Origin: Candidatus Cloacimonas sp.
GTDB taxonomy: Bacteria > Cloacimonadota > Cloacimonadia > Cloacimonadales > Cloacimonadaceae
DNA length: 64,000 nucleotides
Assembly (NCBI GenBank): GCA_039680785.1
Contig: JBDKSF010000096.1
Location: forward strand, 1 to 64,000
Direction: 5' to 3'
Both the position numbers and the translations under genes were made by a program. Every line of letters begins with the position of its first letter. Position 1 is the stretch's first letter. The notes under the pieces were generated by a model. The model ran no database searches and had not been told where the DNA came from. It saw only the letters and a program-made list of their open reading frames with translations. Below are positions 9,338 through 21,600 of the stretch, in pieces.

Positions 9338-12300
9338 ATGAAACAATCTAAATGTTTAACATTGCTATTCGTAACCATTCTACTGTTGCCATTAGCAATA
9401 TTTGCCAATAGCGGTAGTGATAAAAATGCCTTTAGTATAATAAATTCCAGTAGTTCAGAGATAAAAATTCAATTCTCGTTACCTGAATGGCAGATTAAAC
9501 AAATTGATGATAAGGGTGAAATTAGAAAACAAATAAAAGTTCAAGATACTCCCTATTTATTTATAGATGAAGATGAAACACTCCCTGTTTTTTCTACAAT
9601 GATTGCTATTCCGAATAGGGGAGGGGTGAATCTCCTTGTTTCCAATAGCTCAAAATCCACAATTAACGATTTTACCGCTGATTTTAATGATGTTTTGATG
9701 CGAGAAAGTCAGCAGGGTAGATATTCTGATGTTCTTTATCCTGCCAATAATGTCGTAATTTCAGAGCCACAGATATTGCGCGATTTCAGAGTGATAACTT
9801 TAAACATTTATCCCTTTCAATATAACCGGAATAACCGGACCCTATTTATTAATGAAAATATGGAGATAACCTTAAAGTTTGATAATCGGACAGCTGGCAA
9901 CGAACTGAATTCCGATACTGATGTATCTTGCAGTTTTGATTGTATTTACAAGGGGCTTATATTAAACTATGATTCCGTAATGCAAACACGGAATGTTAGT
10001 TATAGAAATCCTGTGATGCTGGTTATTTATGGCAATTTTACAGATACAAACTATTTATCCAAAATAAATGAATATGTTACCTGGAAAAGGCAGAAGGGCT
10101 TTATTGTAAACGCTGTTAGCACCAGTGTTACCGGAACATCCAATACAAGCATAAAGAGTTATATCCAAAATGCTTATAACAATGTATCCACTCGCCCCGA
10201 TTATATTACTTTGATTGGAGATACAGATGGAAATATTGCCGTACCAAGTAATAGCTCTTATGTGGATTATCAATATACCTGGCTGGCTGGTAACGATAAC
10301 TTGGGTGATGTGATGATTGGCAGGATTTCCGTTAATTCTACTTCTGATCTGGATGTAATTATGGCAAAAATTATTTCTCTGGAGAAGAATATCAGCCAGC
10401 ATTCAACTGATTGGTTGAATAGAATGGTTTTAGTAGGAGATTCCAGCTCTTCAGGTATCTCAACGATTTATACAAATAGATACATTCGTGATATTTCGGA
10501 AGAAATTAATCCTGCATATACTTATACTGAGGTCTATGGTTCCAGCCCCAGTAACACAACAACTAATAGTGCAATTAATCAAGGTGTTGCCTTTTATAAC
10601 TTCCGGGGTTATATAGGTATGAATAGTTGGCCCAGCACAATGTCTTCCTTATATAATTCCTATAAACTCTTTCATTCAGTATTTATTACTTGTAACACTG
10701 GAACTTTCTATGGCTCTTCTCAAACCTCTACTACAGAACAAGTTATTCGTATGGGAACCGCTGCGTCTTTAGGAGGTGCCGTAACTTCAATTGGAATGGC
10801 TACTTCATCCACTCATACACCAATGAACAATTGTTTGAATGTAGGTATCTTTCACGGAATTTACAATCTGGGAATGAGGGATATGTCTTCCGCAATGCTT
10901 TATGCAAAGTTATACCTGAATTCTATTTATGGTATAAGCCATCCTACTCAAGCATTGGATTTTGCCGGTTATTGTAATCTGATGGGTGATCCTACTGCTA
11001 TGGTTTATGTAGGAACTCCTGGAAGTTTTACCGTTATGGCTCCTGCAACTATTCCTACCGGTTCAACCAATGTCAGAATTGGAACAACAAATAATAACGG
11101 AGAATGCGTTGAAGGTGCTTATGTAACTTTAACAACGACTTCCGGTTTACAGTTAACCGGAATTACGGACGCTACCGGTTTTGTTACTATAAATCTACCT
11201 TCCGATTTAAGTCAGAACCTGGTTTTAACCGTTGCTAAGGATGATTATATGGCGTTTACTGGAACAATAACATTAAACACGAATGGAGGCATTGTATATG
11301 ACAGCTATGTTTTGGATGATGATACGGCTACAGGAAATGGCGATGGAACACTTAATGCTGGTGAAGAAGTAAACCTCTATGTAACTTTGAAAAATACGGG
11401 TTCATCTACTCTGTTCGTTAATGGTAGTGTAACTACTACAGATTCTTTTATAACTTTGAGACAATATGATCGCTTGGAATTTGGGGATATTGCTGCCGGT
11501 AATTATGGTGAAAACATTACTCCCATTGTATTTTCCGTTTCTCCCACCTGCCCTGACCGACATACTTCTATTTTAGTTCTTACGGCTCAAGCATCAGGCA
11601 ATAATTGGACGATAAACATCCCTGTTATCGTTCGTAATGGTAACCTGGAAATGCAAAGCTATACCTTTGTTGGTATAACTAATAATATTATCACTCCAGG
11701 AGTTTCCTGTCCCTTTACTTTTTCTCTGAAAAACACAGGTATTTCTACTCTACAAAATGTTTACGGTAATTTACAGTCGCTCAGTAATTATTTCGTGGTT
11801 CAGGATGCTGAGGGTTTTTTTGGCAATATTGCACCCAATTCTACGGTCACTAATAGTTCTGACAGTTTTACTATTTTTGCTCGTGGCAGCAGTGTAAACG
11901 GAATGGTTATTCCGTTGATTCTTACACTTTCTAACGCTAATGGCTACATACAAACATTACATTTAAGTATTACCATCGGAACAACTATTGTGAATGATCC
12001 TTTAGGTCAGGATGCTTACGGGTATTTTATCTATGATCAAACGGATATTGCTTATCCACTATGTCCCGCCTATCAATGGATTCCTATAGCTCCTACTGAA
12101 GGAGGAAGTGGAACATTACTTTCCTTAACAGACCCGGGTAATGCTTCTGATGAAGGGGATGCTACGAACGCCGTAGCTATTCAGACAATAAATTTACCTT
12201 TTCCCTTTACTTTTTACGGCAGGCAATATACTCAGGCATCCATTACTTCCAATGGCTTTATTGCATTTGGTGCTACACAAGATGCGGACTGGAGAAATTG

Positions 12301-15300
12301 GCGTTTACCGGGTGCTGGAGGTCCTAATTGTATGATTGCCGCTTTCTGGGATGACCTGCAGTTGGGCACTGGAAGCGGAGTTTATACTTATTACAATTCT
12401 GGGAATCATTATTTTGTGGTGGAATGGTATAATCTAATATCAGGATTTGACAATGCAACTAATGAAACCTTTCAAGCAATATTATATGATCCTGTTTATT
12501 ATCCCACTATAACTAATGACGGGCAAATCAAACTCCAATATAAGGTCTTTAATAATATAGACCAAGGTAGTGGGGATACATATCCCCATGGAAATTATTG
12601 TAGCATTGGCATTAAAGACCACTACGGAACTGATGGACTGGAATATACTTTCAACAATACTTATCCTACAGCGGCAAGCCCTTTAAGTAATGAAAAAGCA
12701 TTGTTTATAAGTACTCCTGGCATAATTTCCGGTTTACCACATCTGAACATTGCTGGAACAACTATTCTTGACTCCAATTTTAATAACCATCTGGAACCGG
12801 GTGAAACAGCTCAACTGCAAGTTTTACTTATAAATAACGGGCTTTCTGTTGCAGAAAATGTTACCGCCGTGCTTACCTGTTCCGATTCTTATGTTACAAT
12901 TAATAATAGTACAGCTAATTACGGAAATATTGCTGCTGATTCTCAAGCTTTACCTCAAAACAATTTTATTTTAAGTATATCTCCCTCTTGCCCTGGAGGT
13001 CATACAATTAACTTTGCATTAACTCTTTCAGGCAGTGGATTAAATTGGAATTATTCCTTTTCTCTGGAGGTTTATGTTCCAATACTTGAATTTGGAACTT
13101 ATACTGTGTTAGATTCTAATGGTGACTTTGATGAAATATTAGATCCCGGTGAAACAGCAAGCATCTCTGTTCAATTATTGAATACTGGAGAAGTAGCCAG
13201 CACTGCTGGAACGGTAATGATTACTACATCTACTGAAGGAATTAATATTATTGCAGGAACAGCTCAGTTTGCCTCCATTGCTGGAAACGGAACTGCTACT
13301 CTTGTTTTTACTCTTAGTGCGGATGCTTCAGTTGCCGTTGGAACTATGGCTGATATTCTGTGTTCCGCCGTTGCCGGAAATTATTCTGCCTCAACGAATA
13401 TTATTCTGGAAATCGGAGCACCTTTAGAAATTACAATCGGGACTGGAACCGGAACGCAAAATTATCCTTTGGATAGATATTATAACTATTCTGCGCATGA
13501 AGCAATTTATCTTGCCAGCGAAATTGGTATTGCAGGTGAAATTAAGTCCCTTGCTTATTATAAAGCTCAAGGTGTAGATGTAAACCCGATAGAAAGTGTA
13601 TCTATTTATCTGAAACATACGCAAAGCACAAACCTCAGCTCCGGAGATTATAGTTTGGATGGATATACATTGGTTTATAACGGTTCTTTGCCTAATAATG
13701 CAACTTCCGGTTGGATGGAAATTACTCTAAGCCCAAGGTTCCTTTACAATGGAGTCGATAATCTTTCTGCCCTCTGCGTAAAAGGATATCAACAATACAT
13801 AAACAATTATCCATTGTGGAGTTATACCAGTAGTGCATCATCACGGGCAAGGCAAAATCATAGTGATAGTGCAGCTCCCACAGATCTTTCCGCTACCAAC
13901 AATCTACCTAATATCCGCTTTAAAATCTTTGCAGATAACAGTATAATCTTTCCCCCCACTGCTTTAACAGCTACCCCGGGAAATGGAATAGTTACTTTAT
14001 CCTGGCAGGCACCAATTACAGGAAACATAAATAGTTATAATATCTACCGTAATAATGCTTTATATGATAATGTAGCTAATAGACAGACCTATTATGATGT
14101 AGATGTTATTAATGGAACAACCTATTCTTATTATTTAACCTCTGTTTCCGGAACTAATGAATCTCTTCCTACTTCAACTGTTCAGGCAACTCCCAATAAT
14201 ACTACTTCCATTGTAGCAATAATTGGTAGTGGAACAAGCGTTACAGGAACTTCTACTGCCAGTCCGATAAATATTTATTATAGAAGTGCGCACGGTCAAT
14301 CGGTTTATACTGCTGCAGAACTGAATGCAGCAGGGATTTACGGACCCGTAGACTTTTTACAACTGGGTTATTATATTGCGGGCTCTCCAACTTATGCTTT
14401 ACCGAATTTCTTAATCCGAATGAAACACACGACTGCTACTAATGCGTCTTCTTGGCAAACCGCAACGGGAATGACTACTGTTTATACCAATGCGTCCTAT
14501 ATGCCTGTTTCCAGTGGCTGGGATATGCTTACTCTTACTACTCCTTTTCATTGGAATGGAACAGATAATATTGTTATTGATACTGCCTTTGGGCTTGTAA
14601 GTCAATGGAATTCCTCCGGAACAGTTCAATACACAACTGTTACCAATGGTTATCGATATGCTTGGGACGATAACAATGACCAAACTAATGTTTTTACTGG
14701 GAGTAATATTTCCAGTAATAGACCAAACATTAAAATTGTTGTTCCTACCCAAGCTCAAAGTGCTCTAATTTCAGTTAATCCCGGTCAATTGAACTTTGGA
14801 GCGGTGGAAATTGGCAGTTCAACAACTTTGCCTTTTACTATTCAAAATACAGGCAATCAACTTTTAGGGGGTTATTTTACTATTCCTTCCGGATATGTAT
14901 TTGCCAATCCTGCCAAAAATTCTTTTGAAGATGGAAATATTAACAAAGAACGGAATAATTTGCAATTTGCTATTCAAGCAGGAAATTCCTTCACCTTTAA
15001 TTTGATTTTCACTCCAACTGCTGAAACATCTTATAACGGTAATTTGCTTATAGCCAGTAATGCTGTTAACAATCATAATTATAACTTGGCTTTAATTGGT
15101 AGAGGTTTCTATTCATCATTGGCAACGCCAATAGTAAACATTATGCCAGGAACGAATAGTATTATTCTGCACTGGAATACTGTTCCCAATGCCAATAGCT
15201 ATCAGGTCTATAAAAGTGATAGTCCAACTGGTGTTTTTACTTTGATTGGAACCACAACTCAACTGCAATTTACCGATACTTCTGTAAATAAAGGTTTTTA

Positions 15301-15343
15301 CTATATAAAGGCAAGCACCCAAAATCCACTTGCCAAAAAATAA
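9338..15343 (+). CDS. Gingipain-type (C25) large secreted surface protein, copy 1
   Basis: 2001 residues from ATG 9338 (AGAGG upstream); this start gives a signal peptide of about 25 residues ending IFA-NS, while a longer frame from 9284 would not. A propeptide region reaches ~205, the C25 domain ~210-560. Cys452 (FITCNTG) aligns with the gingipain nucleophile, but the place of the catalytic His (normally GHG) reads FRGYIGM with Tyr425. Next come a carboxypeptidase-regulatory-like domain (~570-650), two CARDB-like Ig domains, a large domain ~887-1127 (GQDAYGYFIYD onward), two more Ig domains, a module at ~1367-1534, a fibronectin III domain, a second copy of that module (~1627-1800), an ASH-like domain and a final FN3-like domain. 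No type IX sorting tail is visible. Likely an exported adhesin or protease-derived protein. Confidence 0.83.
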   Translation: MKQSKCLTLLFVTILLLPLAIFANSGSDKNAFSIINSSSSEIKIQFSLPEWQIKQIDDKGEIRKQIKVQDTPYLFIDEDETLPVFSTMIAIPNRGGVNLLVSNSSKSTINDFTADFNDVLMRESQQGRYSDVLYPANNVVISEPQILRDFRVITLNIYPFQYNRNNRTLFINENMEITLKFDNRTAGNELNSDTDVSCSFDCIYKGLILNYDSVMQTRNVSYRNPVMLVIYGNFTDTNYLSKINEYVTWKRQKGFIVNAVSTSVTGTSNTSIKSYIQNAYNNVSTRPDYITLIGDTDGNIAVPSNSSYVDYQYTWLAGNDNLGDVMIGRISVNSTSDLDVIMAKIISLEKNISQHSTDWLNRMVLVGDSSSSGISTIYTNRYIRDISEEINPAYTYTEVYGSSPSNTTTNSAINQGVAFYNFRGYIGMNSWPSTMSSLYNSYKLFHSVFITCNTGTFYGSSQTSTTEQVIRMGTAASLGGAVTSIGMATSSTHTPMNNCLNVGIFHGIYNLGMRDMSSAMLYAKLYLNSIYGISHPTQALDFAGYCNLMGDPTAMVYVGTPGSFTVMAPATIPTGSTNVRIGTTNNNGECVEGAYVTLTTTSGLQLTGITDATGFVTINLPSDLSQNLVLTVAKDDYMAFTGTITLNTNGGIVYDSYVLDDDTATGNGDGTLNAGEEVNLYVTLKNTGSSTLFVNGSVTTTDSFITLRQYDRLEFGDIAAGNYGENITPIVFSVSPTCPDRHTSILVLTAQASGNNWTINIPVIVRNGNLEMQSYTFVGITNNIITPGVSCPFTFSLKNTGISTLQNVYGNLQSLSNYFVVQDAEGFFGNIAPNSTVTNSSDSFTIFARGSSVNGMVIPLILTLSNANGYIQTLHLSITIGTTIVNDPLGQDAYGYFIYDQTDIAYPLCPAYQWIPIAPTEGGSGTLLSLTDPGNASDEGDATNAVAIQTINLPFPFTFYGRQYTQASITSNGFIAFGATQDADWRNWRLPGAGGPNCMIAAFWDDLQLGTGSGVYTYYNSGNHYFVVEWYNLISGFDNATNETFQAILYDPVYYPTITNDGQIKLQYKVFNNIDQGSGDTYPHGNYCSIGIKDHYGTDGLEYTFNNTYPTAASPLSNEKALFISTPGIISGLPHLNIAGTTILDSNFNNHLEPGETAQLQVLLINNGLSVAENVTAVLTCSDSYVTINNSTANYGNIAADSQALPQNNFILSISPSCPGGHTINFALTLSGSGLNWNYSFSLEVYVPILEFGTYTVLDSNGDFDEILDPGETASISVQLLNTGEVASTAGTVMITTSTEGINIIAGTAQFASIAGNGTATLVFTLSADASVAVGTMADILCSAVAGNYSASTNIILEIGAPLEITIGTGTGTQNYPLDRYYNYSAHEAIYLASEIGIAGEIKSLAYYKAQGVDVNPIESVSIYLKHTQSTNLSSGDYSLDGYTLVYNGSLPNNATSGWMEITLSPRFLYNGVDNLSALCVKGYQQYINNYPLWSYTSSASSRARQNHSDSAAPTDLSATNNLPNIRFKIFADNSIIFPPTALTATPGNGIVTLSWQAPITGNINSYNIYRNNALYDNVANRQTYYDVDVINGTTYSYYLTSVSGTNESLPTSTVQATPNNTTSIVAIIGSGTSVTGTSTASPINIYYRSAHGQSVYTAAELNAAGIYGPVDFLQLGYYIAGSPTYALPNFLIRMKHTTATNASSWQTATGMTTVYTNASYMPVSSGWDMLTLTTPFHWNGTDNIVIDTAFGLVSQWNSSGTVQYTTVTNGYRYAWDDNNDQTNVFTGSNISSNRPNIKIVVPTQAQSALISVNPGQLNFGAVEIGSSTTLPFTIQNTGNQLLGGYFTIPSGYVFANPAKNSFEDGNINKERNNLQFAIQAGNSFTFNLIFTPTAETSYNGNLLIASNAVNNHNYNLALIGRGFYSSLATPIVNIMPGTNSIILHWNTVPNANSYQVYKSDSPTGVFTLIGTTTQLQFTDTSVNKGFYYIKASTQNPLAKK

Positions 15344-15688
15344 TCCCTAAACAATCTTATTTTACGATAAAAAGCATTGTCTTGGGAAACAGAGATAAGC
15401 AAATCTTGCTTTCCAGGGCAATCTTTTTATGACTTGTTGGGCTTTATGGAATTGGATAATGGAACCGCAAAATTCAAAATTCATTCCGATGCTAAAGGAT
15501 ATATCAGTAAAAAACATTACGAAATTTCCTATCCACTTTCTAAAATTTATCTGGCAGTCCGAAATCATCAGAACAATATGCTACTTTGGGATGAGATGAA
15601 ATTTAGCTCAATAATATTGATAAAATGTCTTGTTTTGGTTTATAAATTGCAATTAAATAAAACAATTTGATATTAACTGAGGTTGACT
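15344..15688. other. Spacer between the two tandem C25 genes
   Basis: 345 bp. It carries a composite hairpin (15377-15428) and short overlapping frames on both strands (68 and 97 codons) that have no recognisable protein features and probably reflect the inverted repeat. GAGG at 15679-15682 is the ribosome site of the next gene. Confidence 0.55.
15377..15428 (+). terminator. Composite hairpin with T tract after C25 copy 1
   Basis: Outer stem TTGTCTTGGGAAA (15377-15389) pairs with TTTCCAGGGCAA (15410-15421) with two G.U pairs and one bulge; an inner AAGCAA/TTGCTT hairpin sits in the loop; five Ts follow at 15424-15428. It begins 34 nt after the stop codon. The fit to an intrinsic terminator is good but the stem is imperfect. 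Confidence 0.5.
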
Positions 15689-18600
15689 ATGAAACCATAT
15701 CTCTATTTGTCTTTATTGATGATAGCTATTTTGATGTTACCAGTAGCGCTATATGCTAATGCAAACAGTGCAGATAATCCCTTTGAATTAACTCGCTCTG
15801 CCAACGATGAAATTAACATTCATTTTTCTTTGTCTGAGTGGGAAATTAAGCAGATTGACAACAGTGATCTTATCAAACAGATTAAGATGTCAGACACTCC
15901 TTATTTATTCATTGATGAGAAAGAAACATTACCTGTATTTTCTACGATGGTAGCGATTCCTGATAGGGGAGGGGTTAATTTATTTGTATCAGATCCTGCC
16001 AAAATTTCTATAGATCAATTTATTGCTGATTTTGACGAGCAACTATCTTCCGAAAGACAACAGGGTAGATTAGCTGAAGGTTTGTATCCAGTCAATAATG
16101 TTGTTATATCACAACCTCAGATTCTGCGTGACTTCAGAGTAGTAAGCATCAATGTTTATCCTTTTCAATATGACCAGAAGAATCATAACCTTCTTGTAAC
16201 ACAAGATCTGGATATCAAGCTTACTTTTGATAATCGTTCATCTGTAAATGAGCTAATGTCAAGCCCAATATCCATTTCCGAGAGTTTTGACAGTATTTAC
16301 CAGGGTTTGATCTTAAATTATGATTCGGTAATGCAAACACGAGAAATCAGCTATCGAAATCCTATTCTGTTAGTTATATATGGTAACTACTCAGATACCA
16401 CTTATCAAGCTAAAATCAATAATTATGTTTACTGGAAAAAGCAAAGGGGCTTTATCGTAAATGCCGTTAGTACCAGTGTTACAGGATCTACAAGCACCAG
16501 CATAAAAAATTATATACAAACAGCATACAATAATATTGCTACGCGTCCGGACTATATTGTTTTAATAGGTGATACGGATGGGACGATTACTGTGCCTACA
16601 TTTAGTAGTTATGTTGATTATCAATATACCTGGCTTTCCGGGGGAGATAGTTTAGGCGATGTTATGATCGGGAGAATTTCGGTTTCAACTACTGCACAAC
16701 TGGATGTTATACTTGCCAAAATACTCTCTTTGGAAAAAAATATTGGTCAGCATTCTACGGACTGGTTAGATAGAATGGTTTTAGTAGGGGACAGCAGTTC
16801 ATCTGGAATATCTACCATATATACTAACAGATTCATCCATGACATATCCTATGAAGTTAATCCAGCATATACTTACACTGAACAATATGGTTCTCCCAGT
16901 TCTACCTCAATTAACAATGCCATCAATCAAGGTGTTGCCTTTTATAACTATCGTGGTTATATAGGAATGAGTGGTTGGCCCAGCACAATGTCTTCATTGT
17001 TTAATTCCTACAAGCTATTTCATGCTGTCTTTATTACTTGTAACACTGGTAGCTTTGGTGGAGGCAATGCAACTACGGAAGATATTATCAGATATGGCTC
17101 ATCTGCATCTTTGGGAGGAGCTGTAACTGCCATCGGGATGGCTACATCCAGTACACACACTCCTATGAACAATTGTTTAACGGTGGGTATTTTTCACGGA
17201 ATATTTGGATTGGGAATGCGAGATATGTCTTCCGCATTACTTTATTCAAAACTATACCTAAATTTAATTTATGGAGTTAGTCATCCTACCCAGGCACAAA
17301 ATTTTGCTGCTTATTGTAATTTGATGGGTGATCCCACGGCGATGGTTTATATAGGAACTCCTAATAGTTTTGCTGTGTCAGCGCCTACAACTATTCCTTC
17401 TGGCTCAACCGATGTTAGAATTAATGTAAAATCAAATGATGGAATAAGCGTTGAAGGTGCCTTTGTAACTTTAACTACAACCTCCGGTGTGCAGTTAAAA
17501 GGAATAACCGATTCAAATGGTTATGTAAGCATTTCCTTGCCAGCAGGGTTAGCTCAAAATCTTGATTTAACAGTTACTAAGAATGATTTTATCGCCTATT
17601 CAAGCACAATTAATGTAAATACAAACGGTGGTGTTGTGTTTGACAGTATTATTGTTGACGATACAATAGTTGGTAATGGCGATGAAATAATAAATCCAGG
17701 TGAAGAAGCAAATTTATATATATTTTTAAAGAATACAAGTGCATCTACACTATTTGTCAATGGACGAGTTAGTTCCGATGATCCTTATATCAATTTAATA
17801 GAATTTGACCGCATAGAATTTGGTGATATTAGCCCCATAGGTTTAGTTACGAATACTACTCCCATTGTCTTTTCGATTTCTCCTAACTGCCCTGATCAAC
17901 ATACCATCAATTTACTTTTAACTGCTGAAGGAACAGGGTATATTTGGTCAATGAATATTCCTATAATGGTTCGGGGCGGAAAACTACAGATGCAGAATTA
18001 TAACTTTGTAGGTTTAACTGGAAATATCGTTACTCCGGGAGTTACCTGTCCATTCACATTATCGGTTAAAAATACGGGTTTAATTGCTCTGCCAAATGTT
18101 TCTGGCAGATTGAGATCGCTTAGCAATTATTTTGTAATACAGGATTCCATTGGGTATTACGGGACGCTAAATCCTAATGCTATTGCTACTAATAACAATG
18201 ACAGTTTTAACATTATGGTTAGAAACACCAGCGTTGTAGGGATGGTTATTCCGTTAATTCTTACCTTATCATCTACAAACGGTTATTCGGAAGAGATTCA
18301 CTTTACCGTAAACATTGGAACTACCACCGTTCATGATCCTTTGGGCCAAGATGCTTATGGTTATTTTATTTATGATGTAACTGACATTGGCTATGCCTTA
18401 TGTCCTACTTATCAGTGGATACCGATAGCTCCTACCGAAGGAGGAAGTGGGACTTTGCTTTCTTTCACTGATCCGGGAAATTCTTCTGATGAAGGAGATG
18501 CTACCAATGCCATCGCCATTCAAACAGTTACTTTACCTTTTCCCTTCCAATTTTATGGCAGACAATATACTCAGGCATCAATTTGTTCCAATGGTTTTAT

Positions 18601-21600
18601 TGCTTTTGGTCAGACCTTAGATGGGGACTGGCGAAATTGGCGTTTACCGGGTGCTGGCGGACCTAATCCTATGATAGCTGTTTTTTGGGATGATCTTCAA
18701 TTTGGAACAGGCAGCGGAATTTATACATATTACAATTCTGCTCAGCACTATTATGTAGTTGAGTGGTATAATATAGTTAGCGGTTATAACAGTTCCAGTT
18801 TAGAGACCTTTGAGGCAATTTTATACGATCCGATTTATTATCCTACCAATACTAACGACGGACAGATCAAATTACAATACAAAATCTTCAATAATATAGA
18901 TCAAGGGAGTGGAGATACCTATCCCCATGGCAATTATTGCACGATCGGAATCAAAAATCATTTGGGAACTGACGGATTGGAATATACTTTCAATAATACT
19001 TATCCAACTGCGGCAAGTCCTTTAAGTAGTGAAAAAGCATTATTTATAAGCACTCCTGGCATAATTTCCGGCTTACCACATCTGAATATTGCCGAGACAA
19101 CAGTCATTGATCCTAATGCTAATAATAATCTTGAACCAGGAGAAACAGCTGATCTGCAAATTCAGCTAACCAACAACGGACTTACTGATGCAGAAAATGT
19201 TACTGCCGTGCTTACCTGTTCCGATCCTTATGTAACTTTAAATGTAAATACTGCCAATTATGGAAACATTGCAGGAGAATCACTGGGTATCCCTCAAACC
19301 AATTTTAACCTTAGTATTTCGCCATCTTGCCCAGGCAATCATACTATCAACTTCACAATATCCATTACCGGAAGTGGGCAGAACTGGATTTATACTTTTA
19401 CTTTAGGAGTTTATACTCCAGTTTTGAGTATGGGCACTTATACTATACTTGATTTTAGTGGAGACAACGATGGCACTCTTGATCCGGGTGAAACAGTAAA
19501 TCTTGCTGTTCAGCTTCTCAATACAGGAGCAGTAGCAAGTCCATCTGGTTCAGCAAATATTACTACTTCTGGGGGATCAATAACGATAACAACAGGGTCT
19601 GTTCAATTTGCTCCTATTGCCGGAAATGGAAGTTCAGAGCTCATTTTTACTCTTAGCGCCGGTATTTCGGTTCCTATAGGAACTTTGGCAACTCTGAATT
19701 TTTATGCTACGGCTGGAAGTTATAATCTTTCCTCAACAATTTCTTTGGAAATTGGAGCGCCGTTACCTGTAATTATCGGCACCGGAACAGGTCAACAAAG
19801 TTATCCAATAGACCGCTATTATAACTATTCAGCCCATGAAGCAATTTATCTGGCAAGTGAAATCGGGATGCCGGGTATGATAAAATCAATTGCTTACTAT
19901 AAAGCTTCTGGAGCTGATACCAACCCAATTGATAATGTAACAATCTATATGAAACTCACTTCCAGTAATTCTTTAAGCACGGGAAATTATGATTTAAACG
20001 GATATACATTAGTTTATAGCGGTTCTTTTCCTAATAATGCTGTTTCGGGTTGGATGGAAGTTAATCTTAATCCGATGTTCTTTTTTGATGGAGTGAATAA
20101 TCTTTCTATCTTATGTATAAAAGGATTTCAATCGTGGATAAGTAATTATCCTTATTGGACTTATACAAATACTACTGCAAATAGGGCAAGGCAAAATCGC
20201 AGTGATAGTGCATCACCCACTAATCTTTCTTCTACTACTAATTTACCTAATTTAAGAATGAAAATGTTTATTGATGACAATATAGTATTCCCTCCAACGG
20301 CTTTAAGCGCAACTCCCGGAAATGGATTAGTAACTCTTTCCTGGCAAGCACCCGTAATTGGAAATGTAAGTGGCTATAAAATATATCGTAATGATGCTTT
20401 TTATGCGAATGTAGAAAATGCTTGTATTTTTTATGATGTCAATGTGGTCAATAATACTACCTATTCTTATTATTTAACCACTGTTTCCGGAGATAATGAA
20501 TCAAGCCCTACCCAAACGGTGCAAGCGACACCTTCCAATATTACTTCCACGCAAGTAATTTTAGGCGTCGGAACAGGTTTTACGGACAATACAACTGCTT
20601 GTCCCGTAAATATATATAATCCAAGCTTACATGGCCAATCAGTTTATACTGCAGCAGAATTGAATGCCGCTGGAATATATGGTCCCATTCCAATCTTACA
20701 AATCGGTTTTTATATATCCGGTTTACCTTCCTATCCATTGCCCAATTTTTTGATTCGGATGAAACATACGGCTACAACTAATGTCTCTTCTTGGCAATCT
20801 GCCACAGGAATGTCAATTGTTTATGCCAATACATCTTATATGCCAACTGAAGTCGGTTGGAATATGTTAACTCTTTCCACTCCCTTTCAGTGGAACGGAA
20901 CGGATAATATTGTTGTGGATACAGCTTTTGGAGTAGCCAGTTTATATGTTTCTTCGGGAACAGTTCGCTATACTACTGTTGATAATGGATATAGATATTG
21001 CAGAAGCTATAGCAATGATCAGACCAATGTTTTTTCCGGCGGTTTCGTCATAAGTAGCAGACCCGATCTTAAAATCACTGTTTCTGCTCCACCCCAAAAT
21101 CCAAACATAGCAGTAAATCCTTCTCAACTCGATTTTGGCACCGTAGAAATTGGTAGTTCAGCAACTTTGCCTTTTACGGTTCAAAATACTGGCAATTATT
21201 TGCTGGCAGGTTATTTTACCGTTCCTGAAGGTTATCTTGTTAGTTTTAATAACCCTACAAACTCATCTATTTGGGAACAGCATAGAATTGATGAACGAGA
21301 TAATGTTAGCTTTACCATTGAGCCGGGAAATACTTTAAATTTCAGCGTTACTTTTACTCCTACAATTCCAGCATCCTATAATGGTAATTTAACCATAACC
21401 AGTAATGCGGAAAATAGTCATATATTTAGCATAGAGATTAGCGGAAGTGGTTCTTATCCATCATTGGCAACGCCCACAGTAAACATTATTCAAGGAACGG
21501 ATAATATTATTCTACAATGGAATACTGTTCCCAATGCCAATAGTTATCAGGTCTATAGAAGTGATAGTCCAACTGGTGTCTTTACTTTAATTGGCACTAC

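Noticed and set aside
10055-14758. Several antisense frames of 60-115 codons inside the C25 genes
   Set aside because: Shadows of the long, low-complexity plus-strand coding sequence; they do not align between the two paralogues as genes would.
15362-15670. Overlapping frames of 68 (minus) and 97 (plus) codons in the C25 spacer
   Set aside because: They cover an inverted repeat with terminator features, lack ribosome sites and resemble no protein.
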